From positions 29,829 to 93,828 of IMG/VR virus record IMGVR_UViG_3300008448_008004: 64,000 nt of DNA; one strand, given 5' to 3'. Below the pieces are notes generated by a model that searched no databases, had not been told where the DNA came from, and saw only the letters and a program-made list of their open reading frames with translations. Each line of letters opens with the position of its first letter. Positions within the stretch are counted from its first letter, which is position 1. Shown piece by piece: positions 38,005 to 46,612 of the stretch. The DNA comes from a virus. The translations under genes and the position numbers were made by a program.

Positions 38005-41000
38005 TGGCTAATAAGATTTTCTTCCCACCTATTGGAACAAATACTTTTGCAGATAATCTTGTCGGAGTTCAGATTACTGATGCAGGTGGATTAACGCAAG
38101 GAAATTTCCAATTTACCTCAGCGATATACGAAAAGTCTAACAGAACTTTCGATACTGGGGTTTTTTCTGAACCATATACTTTAGATAATATAAATGTCAC
38201 TAATATTGATGAGGCAAGAAGAATAATTGAAAAAAACTTTAAAGTTTATCCAAACTATGATTTATCAGAAATAACAAGTTTTTCTCTTTATGGTTCATTA
38301 GCCAAAAGACTTTCAGCGTCGGCGATTAAAATAATTAATAATTTCCCTGCGGCTATTGAAATAATCGCTTTACACCAATCAGGATTATACTCCGGATTTA
38401 CTGCTTATAATATTGTTTATAATTCAGTTAATAACGAAACAACTTTTGATATGGATTCTGGATTATTTAGAAATCCATTTAGTATTGATTTTTCTGTTAA
38501 TGCTGAAAGAAACATCGCGGTCCAACCGTTTCCTGTTCACCCAATAAGGGCTTTGACTACTGAATATGAAAAGTATTCAATCTATTTTGAAGATTTAAAT
38601 AAAGAATATAATTTAACATTTTTTGAACCAACTCAAAGTATGAGTGGTGGTACGGTTACCGTTAGTGTTAGTGGTGATTTATTTAGTGGCGCAACTGCAA
38701 CAACAAAATCTTTAATTTTAAAACCAAACAATAGTAAAACTCAAGAAATATTTGGAGATGCCTTTGATGAGGTTGAAAAATTCTTACTTAATCAAAATAC
38801 CTTACCAAAGTATAAAGCCGTTTTTTCATATCCCGAATATGATGGCACAACAGGTAAATACACACTATATAATAAGAGTGTAACTTGGCCTATTAATAAA
38901 TTTTGGAACTTAGATATTACAAGTTCATTATTTAACAAATATTTGGATAATTTACAATTAGTTGCCGAAAGACTTGATGAATATAAAACAAATCTAATTA
39001 GTAGGTTTTTAATAACAGGTTCATTCAAAGAATTTGATACACAAGACCAAAAAATTGAAAAGGTTTTACAACTTTATGGTAGAAGTTTTGATGAAGTTAA
39101 AAAATTTATAGATAGTTTAGCATATATGAATTCGGTTAATTACCAAGTCGGTAATGATATACCATCGCAACTATTATTTAATTTGGCTCAAACTTTAGGG
39201 ATTAATCCTAATATTTCACCAATAACGAATGAGAATTTTTTAGATTCTGTTTTTAGTTCAAAATCTCAACAAATTTATGCAGGTCAAACTAATAGCCCGA
39301 CACCAACAGAATTAAATTATCAATATTATAGGAATTTAATTTTGAATTCTGCTTACATGTACAAAACTAAAGGGACAAGAAGGTCTATGGAGTATGTTAT
39401 GAGATTTATTGGTGCTCCTGAGGCTTTAATGGAATTTAACGAAATAGTTTATGTTGCGGATGCTAGAATTAATGTTAATAATTTCACCGAACAATATGCA
39501 ACAATATCAGGTGGAACAAAATTTGTAACGGCACCAGCTTTAGACCCTACGAACACCTTTAAAGTTCAGGGTGTAACATATACAGGTTATACGAGTAGTG
39601 GGTTTATAAGACGTATTACCACAACATTAGATGACTATGGAGTGGATAGTGATGGTTACCCTAAAAGCCCTGCACAAACAAGTGACAATTTTTTTCAAAA
39701 AGGTGCGGGATGGTTCGAACAAACACCAAAACATAGGTCAATAGAGATTGCTGATAACGAAAATTCATCACTTAGCGGTTCAAACCCTTATTTAATTACA
39801 AAAATTCAACCATTTAATTTTGGTCAGGAGTATATGGATAGTCTTAGAAAATTCCCTGACATGAATGTGGGTTATACTTTAAGACGTGTTTCGGACAACC
39901 AAAAATCATGGGTAGTAAGTGATGTAGGTGTAAGAAAAAATAATGATAACTTTAATGGTGTTGATTATTCAGTTGGTAATGACAAATTGGTAATCAATTC
40001 TAAGAATTTGGAACTTTATATGAACATGGGACAAGGTATTACATATGATATATGGGACATGTCTGTTAAGTATGATTACCCAATACCAAATTCAGGTTTA
40101 ACATCACCATACCCATACCCTGGAAATATTGATTGGACACACATTGACCCAAAACCAAAACAAAAAACTTTCTTTGAGTTCGCACAAAGTTTCTATAACA
40201 ATTTTATTAATGTAAGAAACAGACAAACAATTACTGATGGTAAAACAGGAGGTTATCCAACACTACAATCTGTTTTTTGGAATTATTTAAATTCAGAACA
40301 AACGGTAGGAATACCATCAAATAATTTCTCATACCAAAAAATGATTGATTATACTTTAGGTTTGGGTGATTATTGGCAAAGACTATTGGAACAAGTTGTT
40401 CCTGGTACATCTTTATGGTTGACAGGTCAAAAAATGGAAAACTCTATTTTCCATAGACAAAAATACGTTTGGAGAAGACAAAGAGGGTGTCAGATTATTC
40501 CTGTGGCTTGTATTCCATGTAAGTATATGGGACAACCATTTGCTTATGACTGTATTGACCAAACATTACAATGTAGTATTGATGGGACACCTTCTCAAAT
40601 ATTACAAACATTAGTTGCAAGTTTGTTGTCTCAAAGTGGGTTTACACAAAACATGTGCGATTTAAATAGTATTGTTTCTAACTGGTATGTTGATTGTAGA
40701 TTAGACTCTCAAATATTAGTTCAAGAACAATTTTATACAGGTTATGGTATAAACGATTACCCAACTCAAACTCAACTAATTAATGCTATTGATACTGAGT
40801 TAGTCGGTTTATATAATTATGGGTTAAATTACTACTTTGCGGGGAACACTTTAATAGTGAGTAATACATCTTGTTATGATAATTTCTCAACTAGTACATT
40901 ATATTTAAACATCGGTGTTGATATTGATATTAATTGTACACCACCGGCATCAACACCTACACCAACCCCAACACCAACCCCAACACCTACACCAACCCCA

Positions 41001-41366
41001 ACACCTGCGTACGCAACTGTTAACATGTACTTAGGGTCTCCGGTTTTACTCCCATTACCATTAACATTAATTTATAGGATAAATGGAGGTGCATGGATTA
41101 CAATACCAAATCAAGGAGTTGGTAATAAACCTTTGACTTTACAAAATTACCAAACTTATTCAACATCTAATTTAATTGGTGATGTGATAGATATTGGTGT
41201 TTTAAATTCAGGTGGGTTTAATATAAGATTTGGAACTGGAAATAATAGTGGTACATACACAGGTTACTGTGGAATTAGTTCATACTATACTTATACTGTA
41301 GTAAGCGGTGTAAATAGTATTTACATAAACATCCAAGACACTGGTAGTGGATACGTAATATGTTAA
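38004..41366 (+). CDS. Large baseplate/tail protein with gpI-like motif and PT-linked C-terminal domain
   Basis: The 1120-aa protein has a middle part (about 443-480) with R-N-L-I-L-N-S-A-Y-M-Y-K-T-K-G-T-R-R-S-M and Y-V-M-R-F-I-G-A-P-E. The 'Y-K-x-K-G-T-x-x-S-x-E ... G-x-P' pattern is the hallmark of P2 gpI-type tail proteins, which link baseplate wedge to fibre. The N-terminal 400 residues are mixed helical and beta. Residues about 860-980 are Cys-containing (C-I-P-C-K-Y). A PT linker (about 983-1001) leads to a 120-residue C-terminal beta domain, which looks like an exchangeable binding module. The gene starts within the stop codon of the preceding gene. I infer a wedge-to-fibre adaptor carrying its own tip domain. 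Confidence 0.6.
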   Translation: MANKIFFPPIGTNTFADNLVGVQITDAGGLTQGNFQFTSAIYEKSNRTFDTGVFSEPYTLDNINVTNIDEARRIIEKNFKVYPNYDLSEITSFSLYGSLAKRLSASAIKIINNFPAAIEIIALHQSGLYSGFTAYNIVYNSVNNETTFDMDSGLFRNPFSIDFSVNAERNIAVQPFPVHPIRALTTEYEKYSIYFEDLNKEYNLTFFEPTQSMSGGTVTVSVSGDLFSGATATTKSLILKPNNSKTQEIFGDAFDEVEKFLLNQNTLPKYKAVFSYPEYDGTTGKYTLYNKSVTWPINKFWNLDITSSLFNKYLDNLQLVAERLDEYKTNLISRFLITGSFKEFDTQDQKIEKVLQLYGRSFDEVKKFIDSLAYMNSVNYQVGNDIPSQLLFNLAQTLGINPNISPITNENFLDSVFSSKSQQIYAGQTNSPTPTELNYQYYRNLILNSAYMYKTKGTRRSMEYVMRFIGAPEALMEFNEIVYVADARINVNNFTEQYATISGGTKFVTAPALDPTNTFKVQGVTYTGYTSSGFIRRITTTLDDYGVDSDGYPKSPAQTSDNFFQKGAGWFEQTPKHRSIEIADNENSSLSGSNPYLITKIQPFNFGQEYMDSLRKFPDMNVGYTLRRVSDNQKSWVVSDVGVRKNNDNFNGVDYSVGNDKLVINSKNLELYMNMGQGITYDIWDMSVKYDYPIPNSGLTSPYPYPGNIDWTHIDPKPKQKTFFEFAQSFYNNFINVRNRQTITDGKTGGYPTLQSVFWNYLNSEQTVGIPSNNFSYQKMIDYTLGLGDYWQRLLEQVVPGTSLWLTGQKMENSIFHRQKYVWRRQRGCQIIPVACIPCKYMGQPFAYDCIDQTLQCSIDGTPSQILQTLVASLLSQSGFTQNMCDLNSIVSNWYVDCRLDSQILVQEQFYTGYGINDYPTQTQLINAIDTELVGLYNYGLNYYFAGNTLIVSNTSCYDNFSTSTLYLNIGVDIDINCTPPASTPTPTPTPTPTPTPTPTPAYATVNMYLGSPVLLPLPLTLIYRINGGAWITIPNQGVGNKPLTLQNYQTYSTSNLIGDVIDIGVLNSGGFNIRFGTGNNSGTYTGYCGISSYYTYTVVSGVNSIYINIQDTGSGYVIC
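40950..41006 (+). repeat. PT-repeat linker tract
   Basis: Alternating CCAACA/CCTACA/CCAACC hexamers encode a Thr-Pro run of about 18 residues that separates the C-terminal domain of the 1120-aa protein from its body. It closely resembles the tracts at 48.4-49.0 kb. Confidence 0.9.
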
Positions 41367-41374
41367 GATAAAAA

Positions 41375-43669
41375 ATGGCTTGTGTTTCAGGTTTAACGAA
41401 TGGTGTTTTTAGTTATGTGGATTGTTGTGGTAATACCCAAACAGGTGTTTCCGTAGGTCAAAGTATTTGTTTAGACGAAACATTTACAGGAACATCTTTT
41501 GGTGTATATATTGCTACGGGTCAGACCTGTACTCAAAACTGTAACCAAGGTCCTTTAGACGTTAGTTTTTCAGTAACTGGAGTTTGTTCAGCGGCGACAG
41601 GAACAATTGTTTTTTATCCAACAGGAGGAATTTCACCATATACTATTGATAATACTTTTGACCCATCCATAAGTGCCCAAACAGGAACCACGCAAATAAC
41701 TTTCACTGGCCTTACTGGTGGAACTTACGTTTTTAGGTTAAATGATAGTCAAGGTATTCAAAACAATGAACTTTTTATAAATGTAACAATAAGTGGGTGT
41801 TTTGATGCTAAGATTATTAATACAAGTGGTACAACTTGTGGAATAGATAATGGTTATTTCGAAGTAAGTGCCGCAACATCGGGCTCACCTTTTACTATTT
41901 TACTTTATAAAGATGGTATTTACGACTCAACGGTAGGTGTCGCAACATTACCTCAGACGTTTAATAATTTACCAAATGGTATCTATTATGCGATTGTTGT
42001 TGATAACGCATTGGCGACCGCCTATACAGAAAATACTGTAGTTAGTGCTAGTACTGCTGTTGATTTTGGATTTTGGAAAGTTGATACATCTAATTGTGAT
42101 TTAAATTGGGGTAAGTTAGCTGTAACTGGTATGACGGGTACAGGTCCGTATACTTACTTATGGAGTAATGGGCAAACAACACAAATTATAACGGGACTAA
42201 CACAAGGAACATACAGTTGTACGGTTACAGATAGTTTAGGGTGTCAGACAACAAAAACAGAAACAATAGGAGTTGCTCTACCATTAGGGTTAGCATTTCA
42301 GACAGCAATTCAACCAAGTTGTTTTCAAAATAACGGTTCATTAAGTTTTACCATAAGTGGAGGAACTTCACCTCTTTACTATTCGGCAACTACAGGTTTA
42401 GTTGGATATACATTAGATGATGAATTCACAATATCAGGTTTAAGTGCGGGTAATTACCAAGTGTTGGTTAGAGATGCGAGTTATTGTCAGACCTTAGTGA
42501 GTGGTAATCTTTTAACTCCTGGTAGTTTTGACCTTGTGGGTGTATCAGTCACAAACCCTGTTTGTAATATCAATGGAGGCTCAATTCAAATTTCAATTGG
42601 AGGAGCTAACCAATCTTATAACTATACGTTATCAGGGCAAACTTCAGGAAACGTACAATCAAATGTAAGTCAAAGTCAAACATATACTTTTAGCAATTTA
42701 GTTACTGACAACTATTTGATAACAATTTCAGGTAGCGGGAGTAGTTGTGTTTACCAACAACAAGTGAGTGTTACGTCAACACCTAAATTTAGCGTTAGTG
42801 CAACAACAACCGGCTCAACTTGTGGTCAATTAAATGGAACTGCAGTTATTCAAGTAAGTTCGGGATACACATCACCTTTAGATTACATTTTAAGTAATGG
42901 GGACACACTAATAGATTCACCATTATCGGCAATTACTTATACTGATTTGGCTGCAGGAAGTTACACAATAAGCGTTACAGATGCTGATGGGTGTGTAGTA
43001 AGTACAGGATTTACTATAACAACAGGTGGAAGTCTGATAACAGGACTTTCAACCACCAATTGTGACGGGACTAATAACGGAACAGCGACTGTTAATATAT
43101 ATGATGGGGCACCCCCATTCATATATAGTTGGTCAAACGGACAAACAGGTTCAACTGTGACTAATTTAAGTGGAGGGACTTATGATGTAACAATTACAGA
43201 TTCATCAGGATGTACCCAAACTCAAAATTTTACTATAACTTGTATAGGTAATTTAGTTACGTCTTACCAAACATTTAATTTGTGTACTAACACATTTACA
43301 ACATCATCAGGAAATCAAAGAGGATTAATTGAAATGTTGAATGAAGGTTATTTAGATATTATTTCAGGGTACACTGGTTGTTCATTTAATTCTGCTGAAT
43401 TAATTTGTGAGGTTGATATTAATGGAACCGCATATACTCAAACATTTTACACAGCAACAACATTAAATGATGTTCCACAAGATAGTGTTTGGCAATCAAC
43501 AATAGAAAATATTTTATCAGGTATCCCTCAAATACAAAGTTATGAAATAAACCTATTGAATAATACTCTTACAATTTATTCAAATTGTGATGGGGATGAA
43601 GACCCACTATCTGATGCTGATTTTAGTTTAGGGTTGAGTATTGTTTATGATGTTGTCTGCTACGTTTAA
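41375..43669 (+). CDS. SprB-repeat adhesin-like fibre protein
   Basis: The 764-aa protein is made of repeated Ig-like units of the SprB type known from Bacteroidota gliding adhesins. The clearest copies contain G-P-Y-T-Y-L-W-S-N-G-Q-T-T and G-T-Y-S-C-T-V-T-D-S-L-G-C (about 257-292) and P-P-F-I-Y-S-W-S-N-G-Q-T-G with G-T-Y-D-V-T-I-T-D-S-S-G-C (about 580-620). Several more degenerate copies lie between them. The N-terminus is Cys-rich (V-D-C-C-G-N-T-Q-T-G). There is no signal peptide, as expected for a virion protein. It is probably a side-fibre or receptor-binding protein with a domain type borrowed from host surface proteins. It is followed without a gap by two small related genes. Confidence 0.7.
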   Translation: MACVSGLTNGVFSYVDCCGNTQTGVSVGQSICLDETFTGTSFGVYIATGQTCTQNCNQGPLDVSFSVTGVCSAATGTIVFYPTGGISPYTIDNTFDPSISAQTGTTQITFTGLTGGTYVFRLNDSQGIQNNELFINVTISGCFDAKIINTSGTTCGIDNGYFEVSAATSGSPFTILLYKDGIYDSTVGVATLPQTFNNLPNGIYYAIVVDNALATAYTENTVVSASTAVDFGFWKVDTSNCDLNWGKLAVTGMTGTGPYTYLWSNGQTTQIITGLTQGTYSCTVTDSLGCQTTKTETIGVALPLGLAFQTAIQPSCFQNNGSLSFTISGGTSPLYYSATTGLVGYTLDDEFTISGLSAGNYQVLVRDASYCQTLVSGNLLTPGSFDLVGVSVTNPVCNINGGSIQISIGGANQSYNYTLSGQTSGNVQSNVSQSQTYTFSNLVTDNYLITISGSGSSCVYQQQVSVTSTPKFSVSATTTGSTCGQLNGTAVIQVSSGYTSPLDYILSNGDTLIDSPLSAITYTDLAAGSYTISVTDADGCVVSTGFTITTGGSLITGLSTTNCDGTNNGTATVNIYDGAPPFIYSWSNGQTGSTVTNLSGGTYDVTITDSSGCTQTQNFTITCIGNLVTSYQTFNLCTNTFTTSSGNQRGLIEMLNEGYLDIISGYTGCSFNSAELICEVDINGTAYTQTFYTATTLNDVPQDSVWQSTIENILSGIPQIQSYEINLLNNTLTIYSNCDGDEDPLSDADFSLGLSIVYDVVCYV

Positions 43670-43956
43670 TGCCATCACAATTAATCATATCAGGAGAAAC
43701 AGGAGGTACACCACCCTATCAGTTTTATGTTTGTGACCAATACATGAATAATTGTTTTTTGTTAGGGTCAACAGGAACGACGTATACGCTTAATTCATTT
43801 TTCTCATCTGCACAAGTATTGTTGATTAAACTTGTTGATAGTACGGGATGTTTAATTTTTAAATACGTTTATTGTCCTTCAGATACGTTTTTTATATTAA
43901 CTGAGACGGCACTCATAATAACCACAGAAAGTGGGGATAGATTAGTTTGGATATAA
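43669..43956 (+). CDS. Small fibre-associated protein, 'Y-V-C-D' family copy 1
   Basis: This 95-aa protein begins with a short beta domain: G-E-T-G-G-T-P-P-Y-Q-F-Y-V-C-D-Q-Y followed by V-L-L-I-K-L-V-D-S-T-G-C. The layout 'G-T-x-P-Y-x-x-Y-V-C-D ... K-x-x-D-x-x-x-C' is shared with the next gene and with the N-terminus of the protein at 49474. It starts in the stop codon of the adhesin-like gene and ends one base before its paralogue. It is probably a small capping or decorating domain of the fibre; that role is a guess. Confidence 0.65.
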   Translation: MPSQLIISGETGGTPPYQFYVCDQYMNNCFLLGSTGTTYTLNSFFSSAQVLLIKLVDSTGCLIFKYVYCPSDTFFILTETALIITTESGDRLVWI

Positions 43957-44241
43957 ATGTTAATAGAAGTAACAGGAGTAACTAGTGGAACAAGCCCATA
44001 CAACATTTATGTGTGTGATTCAAATAATATTGGGTGTTTTTTTATTACTGCGGTCACTTCTTTTTCACCCACAGTGGTAATAAACACAGATAACTTTTTT
44101 CCAAATGCTCCTGCGGTTTATCTTAAAATTTTAGATGGCACTTTATGTGAGAAATTATATTTATTAGAATGTGGAGTTTATAGTTTCCAAGATGGGAATG
44201 TGTTTATTTTCATGGATGGGGACATTAATGTGTTTCAATAA
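43957..44241 (+). CDS. Small fibre-associated protein, 'Y-V-C-D' family copy 2
   Basis: The 94-aa product is a paralogue of its upstream neighbour. It has G-V-T-S-G-T-S-P-Y-N-I-Y-V-C-D-S-N, then V-Y-L-K-I-L-D-G-T-L-C, and a C-terminal hydrophobic beta tail (G-N-V-F-I-F-M-D-G-D-I-N-V-F). The ATG follows the preceding stop codon directly. The tandem arrangement suggests local duplication. No signal peptide or membrane segment is seen, although the C-terminal strand is hydrophobic. Confidence 0.65.
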   Translation: MLIEVTGVTSGTSPYNIYVCDSNNIGCFFITAVTSFSPTVVINTDNFFPNAPAVYLKILDGTLCEKLYLLECGVYSFQDGNVFIFMDGDINVFQ

Positions 44242-44253
44242 TTATTTCTACAA

Positions 44254-44261
44254 TATTTATA
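44254..44261 (+). promoter_or_regulatory. TATTTATA element before the collagen-like fibre gene
   Basis: An exact TATTTATA lies 7 bases before the ATG at 44269, in the 27-base gap after the small paralogues. Confidence 0.4.
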
Positions 44262-44268
44262 AAGTGAT

Positions 44269-46566
44269 ATGCCAACTTATAATAGATTAACCGACAGGTC
44301 CTTAGCCACAGGAGTAACTCTTAGTGATTTAATTCACATAGTAATAACAGGTGATACCTCACAAAACGCCGCTGGCTCTTCATACAAAGCAACAATTCAA
44401 CAATTAGCAAACGCAATTACAGGAGCAACAGGTAGTGGTTCATCCGGTACAAGCGGGTCAAACGGAACCTCAGGTTCAAGTGGGAGTAGTGGTTCTTCAG
44501 GTTCAAGTGGGAGTAGTGGTTCTTCAGGTACTAATGGCACAAGTGGTACTAGTGGAGGTGGAAGTGGTGAATATCTTCCTTTATCAGGAGGTACTGTAAC
44601 AGGAAACACATTTTTTGGAATATTATCAGGTATTACTTTAGACCAAGGAAACGCCAGGATTGGTATTGGAACTACCTCACCATCAAACACTTTGGAGTTG
44701 TATAATGGTGCATCAGTTTTGAATTATAGAAACTCTGTTGGAGGTGTTTTGGATATTTCAGGTTCAACCAACTTGCCAAGAATGTCTGCAACAATTTCTC
44801 CATCGGGAGCCAACCCTGATGCATCTGTGGGGTTTGGTATGAGGGCTTGGACAGATGTTACATATCCGGGATACGGAGCAGTCGGAGATGGACATTTGTA
44901 TGCATCCAATGATGCAAATGGTTTGAATATAATAAATAGACAAGGAAGTTCCACACAAGATTATGTCAGATTTTATGCAGGTCAAGATGCTAATGGAACA
45001 ACACCTGATGTTCACATACAAGGTAGTGGAACAACAAGAGGTTTTGTTGGATTTGGTACAATAAATCCTACGGAAAAAGTTGATGTTATAGGTAGACTTA
45101 AAACTGAAAACTTTCAAATGACTTCAGGGGCCACCGCAGGATATGTTTTAACATCAGATGCAAGTGGTTATGCAAGTTGGTCCCCTATAACTGGTGTCAC
45201 AGGAACATCGGGAACAAATGGTACTGATGGTTCTAGTGGTAGTTCAGGTTTATCAGGAACTAATGGTACAAGTGGTAGTTCAGGTTCATCAGGTATTGAT
45301 GGAACATCGGGAACAAATGGTACTAGTGGTACAAATGGTACATCTGGTAGTAGTGGGACAAGCGGTTCTTCAGGGTCGAGTGGTATGGATGGTATTTTTA
45401 GTGGTGGAACAATTTCAGCAACTACAACATTTTTAAGTGGGATTACTGCAAATACAATTTCAACAAACACAATCGGAGCTTCTGCAAATTGCGTCACTGA
45501 TTTGTATGTAACGAACATACATTCATGTTCACCATTATATATTAATCCATTTAATGAAGGAAACGTAATATTTGGTCAGAGTAATCAAATGGTACTTGAC
45601 TTAACAAACAAATATGTAGGGTTTAACAAAGTGCCGAGTTTTGCATTTGATTTTGCCTCCACAAATGGAACTTTTGCATTCAAACCATCCGTTTTTAACA
45701 GTGCGATGCAAATTTCAGGCACTAGTACACAATTTACATCCAAAGTTTTTGTTGCGGGTAATACATCATTAAGTATTGGTACTTACGGGGAACAATACCC
45801 AACTGGTGGGGGTTTTGTCTCAGGAGATACCTTTATAACTAATAGTGTAAATAACAATAGTTTACAAATTATTACACTATCAGGAACAACAGGTACAAAA
45901 GATGTTAAATTTAAGGTTGGAAGTGCCGCAACCAATAGTTCAGATTTATTTATTAAAGGTTCGGGTAGTACAAGAGGTTATGTTGGTATTGGTACAGAAA
46001 GTCCATTAGCTCTTTTACATGTGAGTGGAAATACTATCATAAGTTCAGGTTTAAGTGCAACGACATTTTCGGCAACAACAGTAACATCACCAACAATATC
46101 CTCAACAACTATTTCTGCTACAACAATAGTTTTAAGTGGTACTAATATAACATCATCGTGGACATCATTCACACCATCTTGGTCATCTAATGGTGGAACA
46201 CAACCAACAATAGGTAATGGTTCTATTACAGGAGCATACCAAGTTATTGGTAAAACTTGTTTTTATAGAGGTAAATTATTATTTGGAACGACAACATCAG
46301 GAGGAACTGGCGCTTGGGAAATCTCATTACCTTTTGTTGCGGCATCTGCGGAAGGAGTTCAATTACCTGTTTCAATTTTGGACCAAGGTATTGATTGGTA
46401 TCAAGGATTAATGAATGGGGCTTACGGAGGTTTTACAACTAAAAGTTCAATACTCGCCCCATCGACAGCATCCATAGGTAAAAGCTCAGGTTTGGATGCG
46501 ACTTTACCATTCGCTTGGGGGGATGGGGATTATTTTGTATGGAATGGTTCATATGAGATTGCTTAA
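44269..46566 (+). CDS. Tail fibre protein with collagen-like Gly-Ser-Thr tracts
   Basis: The 765-aa protein has an N-terminal attachment part (R-L-T-D-R-S-L-A-T-G-V-T), then a Gly-X-Y collagen-like tract (about 53-101) built from G-S-S, G-T-S and G-S-N triplets. The motif Y-L-P-L-S-G-G-T-V-T-G, common in phage fibres, follows. A shaft region contains repeated 'G-I-G-T-x-x-P' beads (G-I-G-T-T-S-P, G-F-G-T-I-N-P, G-I-G-T-E-S-P) of the kind found in trimeric fibres. A second collagen-like tract lies at about 311-375. The last 130 residues (from S-W-T-S-F-T-P-S-W) form a distinct C-terminal beta domain, the likely receptor-binding tip. The triplets have almost no proline. The glycosyltransferase gene follows 46 bases downstream. 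Confidence 0.8.
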   Translation: MPTYNRLTDRSLATGVTLSDLIHIVITGDTSQNAAGSSYKATIQQLANAITGATGSGSSGTSGSNGTSGSSGSSGSSGSSGSSGSSGTNGTSGTSGGGSGEYLPLSGGTVTGNTFFGILSGITLDQGNARIGIGTTSPSNTLELYNGASVLNYRNSVGGVLDISGSTNLPRMSATISPSGANPDASVGFGMRAWTDVTYPGYGAVGDGHLYASNDANGLNIINRQGSSTQDYVRFYAGQDANGTTPDVHIQGSGTTRGFVGFGTINPTEKVDVIGRLKTENFQMTSGATAGYVLTSDASGYASWSPITGVTGTSGTNGTDGSSGSSGLSGTNGTSGSSGSSGIDGTSGTNGTSGTNGTSGSSGTSGSSGSSGMDGIFSGGTISATTTFLSGITANTISTNTIGASANCVTDLYVTNIHSCSPLYINPFNEGNVIFGQSNQMVLDLTNKYVGFNKVPSFAFDFASTNGTFAFKPSVFNSAMQISGTSTQFTSKVFVAGNTSLSIGTYGEQYPTGGGFVSGDTFITNSVNNNSLQIITLSGTTGTKDVKFKVGSAATNSSDLFIKGSGSTRGYVGIGTESPLALLHVSGNTIISSGLSATTFSATTVTSPTISSTTISATTIVLSGTNITSSWTSFTPSWSSNGGTQPTIGNGSITGAYQVIGKTCFYRGKLLFGTTTSGGTGAWEISLPFVAASAEGVQLPVSILDQGIDWYQGLMNGAYGGFTTKSSILAPSTASIGKSSGLDATLPFAWGDGDYFVWNGSYEIA
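44430..44571 (+). repeat. Collagen-like repeat tract 1
   Basis: Triplet-coded Gly-X-Y repeat. It includes a perfect 27-base tandem duplication at 44471-44497 and 44498-44524, a sign of recent slippage or unequal recombination. Confidence 0.85.
45200..45392 (+). repeat. Collagen-like repeat tract 2
   Basis: A second Gly-Ser/Thr-rich triplet tract in the same fibre gene, with many short shared words (ACAAATGGTAC, GGTAGTTCAGG) also seen in or close to tract 1. Confidence 0.8.
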
Positions 46567-46590
46567 TATTTATTTACGTGATAGATTACA

Positions 46591-46612
46591 TATCTTCTAA
46601 CAAAAGAAGATA
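46591..46612 (+). promoter_or_regulatory. Perfect hairpin abutting the glycosyltransferase start codon
   Basis: TATCTTCT (46591-46598) and AGAAGATA (46605-46612) form a perfect 8-bp stem with a six-base AACAAA loop. The stem ends exactly at the ATG at 46613 and no T run follows, so it is not a terminator. It would hold the initiation region in a structure and may act as a translational operator. Confidence 0.6.

Noticed and set aside
44397-45518. Minus-strand frames rich in Pro, Leu, Val and Glu across the collagen-like tracts
   Set aside because: They are antisense shadows of the Gly-Ser-Thr triplet repeats; the + strand frame is a complete fibre gene and no minus-strand gene is supported anywhere in the window.
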